Positions 25,259-33,174 of a stretch of 64,000 bases of DNA are shown piece after piece. The stretch spans positions 1 to 64,000 of the forward strand of contig DASZOU010000025.1 of assembly GCA_035550655.1 (NCBI GenBank), written 5' to 3'. Source of the DNA: DASZTV01 sp035550655 (lineage in GTDB: Bacteria > Actinomycetota > Actinomycetes > JAFAQI01). The stretch's first letter is position 1. Every line of letters starts with the position of its first letter. The translations under genes and the position numbers were made by a program. Under the pieces are notes generated by a model. The model saw only the letters and a list, made by a program, of their open reading frames with translations. It had not been told where the DNA came from and did no database searches.

Positions 25259-27445
25259 GTGCCGAGGCTGACCGTCCCCCGATGGCACCCGCCCGCCCGC
25301 CGGGTGGCGTTCGTGGCGTTCGTCGTCGCGATCGCCCTCGTCGCCGGCCTGGGTCTCACTGATGCGCTGGTGGCCTCCTCCTCGGCCAAGCCGTCGCACC
25401 TCACCGCCGTGCGGGACCTGGTCGCGTCGGTCAAGGGCGACAAGGCCACCATCTCGTGGCGGCGGCCGGCAAGCGGCAAGGTCGCGACGTACGTCGTCGC
25501 CGCCCATCGCAGCGACTACTACGACGTGGTCGCCCCCGACTTCGGGACGATGGTCGTGAAGGGATCGGCAACCTCGATCGTGTGGCCCGACCTGCCGCTC
25601 AACCATCCGGTTTATTTCACGGTCCTCCCGGTCGGCCCGAGCACCTCGAGCGCCACCGCAGGGCCGCTCGGCCCATTCAACGCGACCGGCAAGGTGACGG
25701 CCACCAACGCCCACTGCCGGTCGGGGGCGCACGGCTACTGCGTCGTCGTCGACACCAACACCAAGCTCAATGCCGAGCGCCGACCGGGCGCGGGCCTGCT
25801 GCACGGCACGGTGCCGGCCGGCAACCGCTGGGTTCCCGCGCTGCACCTCACGCATTGGCGGATCGAGGCCGGCAACGCCACCCACTACCGCGAGGCGACC
25901 GCCGTCGTACCGGGCCGCAACGTCATCGAGGTCCTCTCCGACGAGTGGGACGCCGCGACCCGGACGTCCGCGGGCTACGCCGCCGATCCGTGGGCGGACT
26001 GGGACACCTACAGCACGTTCGTGGTCGGGGCCGTGCAGCGTGCGGAGCGGGCCGGGCAGGACCCGATCTGGGACATCCAGAACGAGCCGGAGTACTACCC
26101 CTACGACCCGGCGCAACCGCCGACCGGCGCCCGCGTCGAGACCGAGTACCTCAAGGCCTACAGCGCGATCAAGAGCGTCGACCCCGCGGCGCGGGTGATC
26201 GGCCCGTCGATCGACTGGAACTACGCCAACGTCTCGCCGCCGTGGTGGGTCGACATGAAGGGATTCGTCTCCTTCGCGGCAGCGCACGGGATGCACCTGT
26301 ACGCCGTGTCCTGGCACGACAACGAGCAGCGTGTCGACAGCGATCCGCTGCCCTACGCCCAGATGCCGCAGACGCTGATCAACCACGCCGAACAGGTGCG
26401 CGACCTCATCGCCCGCGAGCCCGGGATCGGGGCGCCGAAGCTGTTCGTCGACGAGAACAGCTCGGCGGCCGGCCAGTTCATCCCCGGCTTCACCGCCGGC
26501 TACCTCGCCGCCGAGGACGAGGCAGGGGTCGACGAGGCCAATCGCTCCTGCTGGGGATACCCAGGCACCGCGCTGAGCGCGTGTTTCGCGCCCAACCTCG
26601 GCGAGCTGCTGAACCCCGACGGCGTGCCCAACCCGATGTACTGGGTGATGGTCGACTACGCCGCGCTGTCAGGGCAACGCGTCCGCTCGCAGACCTCGAG
26701 CGTCGACCTCAGCTCGCTCGCGGTGACGAGCGCCTCCGGTACGACGCGGGTGCTGCTGGGCCGGCACGTGACCTGCTCGCAGCTCACCACCTCCGCTGAC
26801 TACTGCCGGGGTCCGGCGGCGTTGCCCGCTGCGGTTCCGACCACGATGAAGGTGCTGCTTCGCGACGGCGCGAAGTCGGCGACCGTGCGCACCCAGCGGA
26901 TCGCGAGCTCCACGCGGGACACGCCTCGCTCGCCCGCGACGAAGCGCACGAAGGTGCGCGTGCACCACGGCGTCGCGACGATCTCGCTGCCACGAGTCGG
27001 CGACGGCGACGCGTTCTTCGTCACGGTCAAGCCCGACTCGACCGCCGGGGCCGCGGCGCACTCCGGGCTGCGTTCCCACCATCAGGTCCCGGCCGCGACC
27101 GGACGGTCGAGGCCGACCCGCATTCTGCCGCTGTCGGGCGCGAACCAGCAGGCGATGGTGCTCCACGGGTTCGCCGACCGCCTGGTCGCGATGGTCACCG
27201 ATCAGTACGGCAACCCGATCGCAGGCCGCCGCGTCATCTTCACGGTGCCGGCGCTGTTCGGTCACTTCTCCGGCGGCTCGAAGACCGCGACCGCCGTGAC
27301 GAACCGCAACGGCGTCGTGGTCTCACCCAGCGTCGTGGCAGGGGCCCGCCCCGGGAAGTGGGCGGCGAGCGCCGGGCTGGCCGGCCACGGCTCCGAGCCG
27401 GGCTCGCCCGTCGGCTACTTCGGGCTGGGCAACTCGCTGGTCTGA
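25259..27445 (+). CDS. Exported glycosidase-like protein (clan GH-A, GH39-like) with FN3 and Ig-like domains
   Basis: A 728 aa protein. Residues about 12-35 form a signal or anchor helix. An FN3 domain follows (LVASVKGDKATISWRRP), then a TIM-barrel-like region. WDIQNEPEYYP places a likely acid/base Glu near residue 275 after Asn, as in clan GH-A. LFVDENSSA places a candidate nucleophile Glu near residue 398. A C-terminal Big_1-like domain (MVTDQYGNPIAGRRVIFTVP) ends the protein. It may trim or edit the exported polymer, or act as a surface glycan-binding protein. The GTG at 25259 lies 2 nt after the previous stop; the frame is open further upstream but only in overlap with the acetyltransferase gene. 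Confidence 0.7.
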   Translation: MPRLTVPRWHPPARRVAFVAFVVAIALVAGLGLTDALVASSSAKPSHLTAVRDLVASVKGDKATISWRRPASGKVATYVVAAHRSDYYDVVAPDFGTMVVKGSATSIVWPDLPLNHPVYFTVLPVGPSTSSATAGPLGPFNATGKVTATNAHCRSGAHGYCVVVDTNTKLNAERRPGAGLLHGTVPAGNRWVPALHLTHWRIEAGNATHYREATAVVPGRNVIEVLSDEWDAATRTSAGYAADPWADWDTYSTFVVGAVQRAERAGQDPIWDIQNEPEYYPYDPAQPPTGARVETEYLKAYSAIKSVDPAARVIGPSIDWNYANVSPPWWVDMKGFVSFAAAHGMHLYAVSWHDNEQRVDSDPLPYAQMPQTLINHAEQVRDLIAREPGIGAPKLFVDENSSAAGQFIPGFTAGYLAAEDEAGVDEANRSCWGYPGTALSACFAPNLGELLNPDGVPNPMYWVMVDYAALSGQRVRSQTSSVDLSSLAVTSASGTTRVLLGRHVTCSQLTTSADYCRGPAALPAAVPTTMKVLLRDGAKSATVRTQRIASSTRDTPRSPATKRTKVRVHHGVATISLPRVGDGDAFFVTVKPDSTAGAAAHSGLRSHHQVPAATGRSRPTRILPLSGANQQAMVLHGFADRLVAMVTDQYGNPIAGRRVIFTVPALFGHFSGGSKTATAVTNRNGVVVSPSVVAGARPGKWAASAGLAGHGSEPGSPVGYFGLGNSLV

Positions 27446-27464
27446 GCCGCGCGGCGGCGTGCGC

Positions 27465-28256
27465 TCAGCGCGCGGCGTCCACCCACAGGTCGGCGACCGC
27501 CAACGGCTTCGTCAGCCGGTGCTTCGCCAGCCACCGGTACGCCGCGCGGCCGCGCTCCGACGGCACGAAGTCGGTGTAGAGCCACTCGCCGAAGCCGACC
27601 GACGGATCCCGGAAGCCCGCGCCGCGAAGGGAGCGGCGCAGGTCACGGCGAGTCTGCTCGTTGACGTGCATCCGGTGCTCGTAGTCGTTGCGGGGATCAG
27701 CCGGCCACGACCGCCCGGCCGCTCGGGCGGCGACGCGCATCGACCGGTAGGTGACGTCGTAGATCGTGCGGGTCGGGAAGGTGTGCGCGAACAGCCGCCC
27801 GCCCGGACGCAGTACCCGGTGTGCGTCGGCGAAGGTGGCGGCGAGCTCCGCCGGCGCGAGGTGCTCGATCACGTCGATCATGAACACCAGGTCGACACAC
27901 GCGTCGGGCAGCGGTAGCCGGCGGGCGTCGGCATGCACCACGGTCGCGCGGTCGGCGACGCCGCGTTGGGCCACCGACTGCGCCGCCAGCCGCACCGCCG
28001 CCGGGGAGTACTCCACGCCGAGCGCCCACCGCGCGCCGTGCTCGGCGGCGAGCGCCACGAGCTCGCCCCGCCCGGCCCCGATGTCACAGACCGTCATGCC
28101 CGCGGCCAGCCCGGACCGCTTGAGGATCCCTTTGTAGAGGTTGGCCTGACCGGCGCCGCCCGACGCGACCCACTCGTCGTGGCCGGCGCAGGCGGTGCGG
28201 TAGTACTCCTCGTCGTACTCCTCGGGGGAGACGCGCGGAGGCTCCAGCCCGGACAA
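27465..28256 (-). CDS. SAM-dependent methyltransferase (class I)
   Basis: A 263 aa Rossmann-fold methyltransferase. Motif I is VCDIGAGRGELVALA near residue 57, motif II includes VVHADARRLPLP and motif IV is VFMIDVIEHLAP. HRVLRPGGRLFAHTFP follows. It probably methylates a sugar or a lipid-linked glycan, judged by location. Its start lies 3 nt after the gmd stop, so it is likely co-transcribed with gmd. The acceptor is unknown. The 3' end converges on the glycosidase gene 20 bp away. Confidence 0.85.
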   Translation of the reverse strand: MSGLEPPRVSPEEYDEEYYRTACAGHDEWVASGGAGQANLYKGILKRSGLAAGMTVCDIGAGRGELVALAAEHGARWALGVEYSPAAVRLAAQSVAQRGVADRATVVHADARRLPLPDACVDLVFMIDVIEHLAPAELAATFADAHRVLRPGGRLFAHTFPTRTIYDVTYRSMRVAARAAGRSWPADPRNDYEHRMHVNEQTRRDLRRSLRGAGFRDPSVGFGEWLYTDFVPSERGRAAYRWLAKHRLTKPLAVADLWVDAAR

Positions 28257-28259
28257 GCC

Positions 28260-29255
28260 TCAGCCCTCCGGGTTCTCGCTCAGCCTGCGCTCGTGCTCGA
28301 GGTCGGCGTCGACCATCATCTCGATCAGCTCCTTGAACGAGACCTTCGGCGCCCAGCCGAGCTGCTCCCTGGCCTTCGTCGCGTCGCCGCACAGGTAGTC
28401 GACCTCGGCCGGGCGGACGAACCGCTGGTCGACCTCGACCTGCTTCGACCAGTCGTCGATGCCGATCCGGGCGAACGCGATGTCGAGCAGCTCCGCGATC
28501 GAGTGCGTCTCACCGGTCGCGACGACGTAGTCCTCCGGCTCGCTCTGCTGCAGCATCTGCCACATCGCCTCGACGTAGTCACCGGCGAAGCCCCAGTCGC
28601 GCTTGCTCTCGAGGTTGCCCAGCGCGATGGTCTCCTGCAGGCCGAGCGCGATCCGCGCCACGCCGCGGGTCACCTTGCGGGTGACGAACTCGTGCCCGCG
28701 CCGTGGCGACTCGTGGTTGAACAGGATCCCGGAGCACGCGAACGCGCCGTAGGACTCGCGGTAGTTGACGGTGATGTAGTGCCCGAACGTCTTCGCCGCG
28801 CCGTACGGCGAGCGCGGGTGGAACGGCGTCGCCTCGGTCTGCGGCGACTCGCGCACCTTCCCGAACATCTCACTGCTCGACGCCTGATAGAAGCGGATCC
28901 GGTCCATCGAGTTCTGCGTTGCGATCCGGATCGCTTCGAGGATGCGCAGCACCCCCATGCCGGTGACGTCGGCGGTGAGCTCCGCCTGCCGCCACGACAG
29001 CCCCACGAACGACAGCGCGCCCAGGTTGTAGATCTCATCCGGCTGCGCGATCTCGATCGCGCCGATCAGCGACGGCAGGTCGGTGAGGTCTCCCTCGAGC
29101 AGCTCGACGCTCGGGATCAGCCGCTCGACGGTCCGGACCTTCGGGTTGTTCTGGCCGCGGACCAACCCGAAGACGTCGTACCCCTTGGCGACGAGGAGCT
29201 CGCCGAGATACATCCCGTCCTGGCCGGTGATCCCGGTGACCAGCGCGCGTGGCAT
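28260..29255 (-). CDS. gmd: GDP-mannose 4,6-dehydratase
   Basis: A 331 aa extended short-chain dehydrogenase converting GDP-D-mannose to GDP-4-keto-6-deoxy-D-mannose. The NADP loop ALVTGITGQDGMYL is diagnostic of Gmd. The Thr/Ser-x-Glu region is SSSEMFGKV, and the YxxxK pair is in SPYGAAKTFGHY. LFNHESPRRGHEFVTRK is the conserved nucleotide-sugar segment. The usual partner reductase (Fcl/WcaG or Rmd) is not beside it. The ATG at 29255 follows TATCGT by 7 nt, suggesting its own leaderless promoter. An in-frame GTG three codons earlier overlaps that hexamer. Confidence 0.94.
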   Translation of the reverse strand: MPRALVTGITGQDGMYLGELLVAKGYDVFGLVRGQNNPKVRTVERLIPSVELLEGDLTDLPSLIGAIEIAQPDEIYNLGALSFVGLSWRQAELTADVTGMGVLRILEAIRIATQNSMDRIRFYQASSSEMFGKVRESPQTEATPFHPRSPYGAAKTFGHYITVNYRESYGAFACSGILFNHESPRRGHEFVTRKVTRGVARIALGLQETIALGNLESKRDWGFAGDYVEAMWQMLQQSEPEDYVVATGETHSIAELLDIAFARIGIDDWSKQVEVDQRFVRPAEVDYLCGDATKAREQLGWAPKVSFKELIEMMVDADLEHERRLSENPEG

Positions 29256-29262
29256 GGCCGCC

Positions 29263-29268
29263 ACGATA
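29263..29268 (-). promoter_or_regulatory. Candidate -10 box TATCGT upstream of gmd
   Basis: On the minus strand TATCGT ends 7 nt before the gmd ATG, and no Shine-Dalgarno sequence is present. It would give a leaderless or nearly leaderless transcript. Confidence 0.4.
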
Positions 29269-29293
29269 CGGGCGGCGCCGCCCGCCGCCGGAG

Positions 29294-30166
29294 TCAGTCG
29301 GTCAGGCTCTCACCCAGCGTGGCGAACGCCTCGTGCAGCGCGTCACGCCAGTGCGGCATCGACGGCAGGCCCGCGGCGGCCCATTTGCGGTTCGACAGCA
29401 CCGAGTACGCCGGGCGGGGCGCCGGGCGGTTGAGCGTCGCGGAGGTCGTCGGATGCACCAGCGCAGGGTCGACGCCGAGCTCCTCGGCGATCGCGACCGC
29501 GACGTCGAACCACGACGCCTCCCCGCCCGCCGAGCAGTGCCAGATCCCCGGCGCCACGTCGGCGGTGCCCAGCGCGATCAGCCGGGTCGCGAGGTCGCGG
29601 GTCCAGGTCGGAGCGCCCCGCTGGTCGTTGACGACGTCGACCGGCTCGCCCTGCCGCAGCCGCCGCCCGACGGTGCGCACGAAGCTCGGGCCGGCCTCGC
29701 CGTAGAGCCAGGCGGTCCGCACCACGTGCACGTCGGCGCCCGGCGACGTCTGCAGCGCTGCCGCTTCGCCCATCGCCTTCGACCGGCCGTACGCCGACCG
29801 GGGCGCGATCGGGTCGTCCACCTCGTACGGCTCGGTGGCGTCGCCCGCGAACACGTAGTCGGTCGAGACGTGGATGAGACGGGAATGTGACGCGAGCTCG
29901 GCCGCCAGCATGCCGGGCGCGTGCCCGTTGACGGCGTTCGCCACCTGCTCGTGCGACTCGGCGTCGTCGACGCGGGTGTAGGCGGCCGCGTTGACCACCA
30001 CGTCGGCGCCGCCGACGCCGGCGACCGCGGCGCGGACCTCATCGGGGTTGGTCACGTCCAGCTCGTCGCGGCTGAAGCCCGCGACCGGCTGGCGTGCCGC
30101 CTGAAGCAGCGCGACCAGGTCGGCGCCGAGCATGCCGGCGGCGCCGGTCACCACCCAGCGCGTCAT
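29294..30166 (-). CDS. rfbD: dTDP-4-dehydrorhamnose reductase
   Basis: A 290 aa reductase for the last step of dTDP-L-rhamnose synthesis. The Rossmann loop is VVTGAAGMLGADLV, DVVVNAAAYTRVDDAE is the RmlD signature, and the YxxxK pair is in SAYGRSKAMGE. RTAWLYGEAGPSFVRT and HCSAGGEASWFDVA match the substrate lobe. The ATG at 30166 overlaps the upstream methyltransferase stop in an ATGA, so translation is coupled. It lies with rfbB, while rfbA and rfbC are about 16 kb away. Confidence 0.94.
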   Translation of the reverse strand: MTRWVVTGAAGMLGADLVALLQAARQPVAGFSRDELDVTNPDEVRAAVAGVGGADVVVNAAAYTRVDDAESHEQVANAVNGHAPGMLAAELASHSRLIHVSTDYVFAGDATEPYEVDDPIAPRSAYGRSKAMGEAAALQTSPGADVHVVRTAWLYGEAGPSFVRTVGRRLRQGEPVDVVNDQRGAPTWTRDLATRLIALGTADVAPGIWHCSAGGEASWFDVAVAIAEELGVDPALVHPTTSATLNRPAPRPAYSVLSNRKWAAAGLPSMPHWRDALHEAFATLGESLTD

Positions 30167-31008
30167 GTGCTCGGAAGCTCGCGGGGGTGCGCGAGGATCG
30201 CGGCGTGCGGGTCGCCCCGCCACTTGGTCACCATCGCCTCACGCCCGGTGGCGTTGCGCAGCATCGCGGGCCGCCACGGCGGCAGTGGCTGGCCGCGCCC
30301 CGGCTTGAGGAAGATCGGTCCGGAGCGCTGCACGACGTCGAAGCCGGCCGCCGTGACCATCCGGGCAAGTCCGGCGACGTTCGGCTTCCACCACCACGGC
30401 CGTCCCAGGCCGTCGAGCTGTGCCAGCGGCCGGCGCGGATGGCGAACCGTGAGCTCGAGGTCGATGGCGTCGACGCAGAGAACGCTCGCGTCCGGCTTGC
30501 AGACCGCGCGCACCCGCTCCAGTGCGCGCACCGGGTCACGAAGGTGCAGTAGCAGGCTGCCGACGTAGACCATGTCGAACTCGCCGACGTCCGCCGGGTC
30601 GAGGCCGTACACCGACAGCTCGCGGTGCTCGACCGGCACGCCGAGCATCCGGTTGACGAAGTGGAAGCCCTCACCGCCGCGTTTGCGTTCACTGAGCGTC
30701 GACAGCAGCTCCGACGTGCTGCCAATCGGCCAGTCCCACTGTCGCGGGTCGAGGATGTCGATCGCGACAACCTCTGAGGCGCCCCGCCGGTGCATCTCCC
30801 GCGCCCAGAAGCCCTCGAACGTCCCGACGTCGAGACAGCGCTTGCCGGTCAGCTGCGGCCACGGCAGCGCGGCGGCGGTCGGCCGGGTGTCGAACCAGCC
30901 CGGCGTCTCGATGCCGGGGCGCAGCTCCTCGGTGTGGTACCACTCGCGCTCCGCGACGTAGCGGCGCAGCTCGTCGTCGGTGAGCGTTGCGGGGTCGGTG
31001 TCCGTCAT
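30163..31008 (-). CDS. SAM-dependent methyltransferase (DUF1698/CmoB-like)
   Basis: A 281 aa methyltransferase. Motif I is RCLDVGTFEGFWAREM, followed by VVAIDILDPRQWDWP, and VYVGSLLLHLRDPVRALE is motif IV with the His typical of CmoB-like enzymes. WWWKPNVAGLARMVTAAGF is also characteristic of that group. Real CmoB acts on tRNA; here the gene sits between rfbB and rfbD with ATGA overlaps on both sides, so sugar methylation, perhaps of rhamnose, is more likely. This assignment of substrate is inference. Confidence 0.8.
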   Translation of the reverse strand: MTDTDPATLTDDELRRYVAEREWYHTEELRPGIETPGWFDTRPTAAALPWPQLTGKRCLDVGTFEGFWAREMHRRGASEVVAIDILDPRQWDWPIGSTSELLSTLSERKRGGEGFHFVNRMLGVPVEHRELSVYGLDPADVGEFDMVYVGSLLLHLRDPVRALERVRAVCKPDASVLCVDAIDLELTVRHPRRPLAQLDGLGRPWWWKPNVAGLARMVTAAGFDVVQRSGPIFLKPGRGQPLPPWRPAMLRNATGREAMVTKWRGDPHAAILAHPRELPST

Positions 31009-31988
31009 CCGGAGCTCGGCTGCTTCAGCGGCCGCCACCACTCGTCGTTGCGCTGGTACCACTCCACGGTTGCGGCGAGCCCGGCGTCGAAGTCGACGGC
31101 AGGTTCGTAGCCGAGCTCGTCACGGATCTTGCTGTCGTCGATCGCGTAACGGAAGTCGTGGCCCTTGCGGTCGACGACGTTCTCGACCGCGCTCCAGTCA
31201 CGGCCGCACGCGGCGACCAGGTGCTCGCAGAGCTCGCGGTTGTTCAGCGCCGTACCGCCGCTGATGTTGTAGATCTCCCCGCGGCGGCCGCCGTCGAGGA
31301 CGAGCGCGATCGCGCGGCAGTGGTCGTCGACGTGCAGCCAGTCGCGTACGTTGCTGCCGTCGCCGTACAACGGCACCCGGAGACCGTCGATCAGGTTGGT
31401 CACGAACAACGGGATGACCTTCTCTGGGTACTGGTAGGGCCCGTAGTTGTTCGTGCAGCGCGTGATCACGACGTCCATCCCGTGCGTGACCGCGTAGGAG
31501 CGGGCGAGCAGGTCCCCGCCGGCTTTCGATGCGGAGTACGGCGAGCTCGGCGACAGCACGTCGTCCTCGCGGAACTCCCCGTCGGTGATCGAGCCGTAGA
31601 CCTCGTCGGTGGAAACCTGCAGCACCCGGGGAACGCGGGCCCGAAGGCAGGCGTCGAAGAGCGTCTGCACGCCCACCGTGTTGGTCATGACGAAGTCCGA
31701 CGAGCTCTCGATCGAGCGGTCGACGTGCGACTCCGCGGCGAAGTTCAGCACCGCGTCGTGGCCGGGCAGCACCTCGTCGAGCAGCGCCGAGTCGAGGATG
31801 TCGCCCTTGACGAACGTGTAGCGGTCGCTGCCGGCGACCGGCTCGAGGTTCGCCAGGTTGCCGGCGTACGTCAGCTTGTCGTAGACGGTGACCGAGGCGC
31901 CGGCGAGTGACGGGTAGCCGTCCGCCAGCACCTGACGCACGAAGTTCGACCCGATGAAGCCGGCTCCGCCGGTGACGAGCAGCCGCAC
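31005..31988 (-). CDS. rfbB: dTDP-glucose 4,6-dehydratase
   Basis: A 327 aa dehydratase making dTDP-4-keto-6-deoxyglucose. The NAD loop is LLVTGGAGFIGSNFVRQV, the active-site region is QVSTDEVYGSITDGEF with the Thr-Asp-Glu triad, and the YxxxK pair is in SPYSASKAGGDLL. RCTNNYGPYQYPEKVIPLF is diagnostic of RmlB. The GTG at 31988 lies 10 nt after the upstream GT4 stop. Its stop overlaps the next ATG as ATGA. It is the first dedicated rhamnose gene in this operon. Confidence 0.96.
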   Translation of the reverse strand: MRLLVTGGAGFIGSNFVRQVLADGYPSLAGASVTVYDKLTYAGNLANLEPVAGSDRYTFVKGDILDSALLDEVLPGHDAVLNFAAESHVDRSIESSSDFVMTNTVGVQTLFDACLRARVPRVLQVSTDEVYGSITDGEFREDDVLSPSSPYSASKAGGDLLARSYAVTHGMDVVITRCTNNYGPYQYPEKVIPLFVTNLIDGLRVPLYGDGSNVRDWLHVDDHCRAIALVLDGGRRGEIYNISGGTALNNRELCEHLVAACGRDWSAVENVVDRKGHDFRYAIDDSKIRDELGYEPAVDFDAGLAATVEWYQRNDEWWRPLKQPSSG

Positions 31989-31995
31989 GGCGGAC

Positions 31996-32001
31996 AGGTT
32001 A
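31996..32001 (-). promoter_or_regulatory. Candidate -10 box TAACCT upstream of rfbB
   Basis: TAACCT on the minus strand contains the TAA stop of the preceding GT4 gene and ends 7 nt before the rfbB GTG. It could give an internal leaderless start within the operon. Confidence 0.3.
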
Positions 32002-33096
32002 TGCGAGCGCCCGCCGCTGGTAGGCGGTCTCGACCTCCGTGACGATGCGCTCCCAGTCGTAGCGATCGGTCGCGGAGCGGCACGCGTCGCGGTCCTTGGG
32101 GGCGCCCGCCGCCAGGTGTCCGCCGACCACTCGAGCGAGGTCGGCGGGGTCGGCGGGCCGGAACACCGCCCCGGCACCGGGCGGCGCGACCAGCGCCGGG
32201 GTGTGGCCGGAGTCGGCACCGAGGACGGGCGTGCCGCACGCCAGCGACTCGAGCGTCGACAGGCCGAGCGCCTCCAGTACGGCGGGCATCACGGACAGCC
32301 ACGCCGCGGAGTACTCCCGGGCGAGCTCTCCGGTGCCCAGTGAGCCGAGGAAGTGCACCGAGCCGCGGTCGGAGTCCGGGACCTCGGCGAGCAGCGCGTC
32401 CCGGATCGCGGTGGGCGCGTTGCCGGCGATGCGCAGCTGGGCGTCGGGGACGGCGGCCCGCACGGCACCCCAGCCCGCCAGCAGGTCGACCAGGCGCTTG
32501 CGGGGCTCGTCCGGCGCGCTGGTCGACAGGACCGTCGGCTGCTCGGCGCGGTCGGCGACCGGCTGGAAGACGGTGCGGTCGACCCCGGCCGGGACGATTC
32601 CCATCTCACGGCCGAAGCCGGACATCTCGCCCCGCGCCCACTCGCTGTTGCACCACACCTCGTCGGTGCGGGCCAGTGCCCGGCGCAGCAGCCGGTCGTG
32701 CATCGGGCTGCGTTGCATCCACTCCGGCGTGACGCTCCCTGTGACCTTGAGGAAGGTCGGCCGGCCACGGCCGATCACGGCGGCGGCGTCGGCGTAGTGC
32801 CAGCAGTGCACGACGTCGGCCCGGTGGAGCAGGCTGGTCGCGAGTGCCGGCAGCGCGAACATCGCCGTCTCGTCGAGGCCGTAGCCCGGCCGGGCGCGCG
32901 GCCGGTGCGGAACCCGGACGTAGCGGACGTTGATGCCGTCGATCGTCGCGCGCCGCGTGAGCCCGCTCGGCTGGCTCGTCAGCAGCGTGACCTGGTGCCC
33001 GCGCTCGACCAGCCGGGTGGCGAGGTCATGAATCTCCCGCTCTGCGCCGCGCGTGACGTGCGGCCAGAAGTAGGGGTGGGTGAAGAGGATGCGAAT
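31999..33096 (-). CDS. GT4 glycosyltransferase, probable ATT start
   Basis: A GT-B enzyme of about 365 aa. The N-terminus is RILFTHPYFWPHVTRGAER, the donor domain has STSAPDEPRKRLVDLLAG, and the E-x7-E region is EALGLSTLESLACGTPV. No ATG or GTG is available near the family start; the codon in the expected position is ATT (33094-33096). TATCGT ends exactly 6 nt before this ATT, as in other leaderless genes here. The paralogue at 51040-52122 begins with TTG at the aligned codon (RIILTHLYCWPEV). A TTG at 33138 would add 14 basic residues but would lie upstream of the proposed transcript start. Sugar specificity is unknown. Confidence 0.8.
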   Translation of the reverse strand: MRILFTHPYFWPHVTRGAEREIHDLATRLVERGHQVTLLTSQPSGLTRRATIDGINVRYVRVPHRPRARPGYGLDETAMFALPALATSLLHRADVVHCWHYADAAAVIGRGRPTFLKVTGSVTPEWMQRSPMHDRLLRRALARTDEVWCNSEWARGEMSGFGREMGIVPAGVDRTVFQPVADRAEQPTVLSTSAPDEPRKRLVDLLAGWGAVRAAVPDAQLRIAGNAPTAIRDALLAEVPDSDRGSVHFLGSLGTGELAREYSAAWLSVMPAVLEALGLSTLESLACGTPVLGADSGHTPALVAPPGAGAVFRPADPADLARVVGGHLAAGAPKDRDACRSATDRYDWERIVTEVETAYQRRALA

Positions 33097-33102
33097 GCCC
33101 GC

Positions 33103-33108
33103 ACGATA
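33103..33108 (-). promoter_or_regulatory. Candidate -10 box TATCGT before the ATT-start GT4 gene
   Basis: On the minus strand TATCGT ends 6 nt before the ATT codon at 33096. It faces the plus-strand -10 candidate at 33163-33168, forming a compact divergent promoter pair. Confidence 0.45.
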
Positions 33109-33162
33109 GTGCCGCGCCGAGCGTGCCAGCCGCCGCAACCCTCGCCGCTGCCGCGCTGTTAC

Positions 33163-33168
33163 TACTCT
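33163..33168 (+). promoter_or_regulatory. Candidate -10 box TACTCT for the ABC exporter operon
   Basis: TACTCT ends exactly 6 nt before the GTG at 33175. There is no Shine-Dalgarno sequence, so a leaderless transcript is expected. Confidence 0.5.
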
Positions 33169-33174
33169 TGCGCC

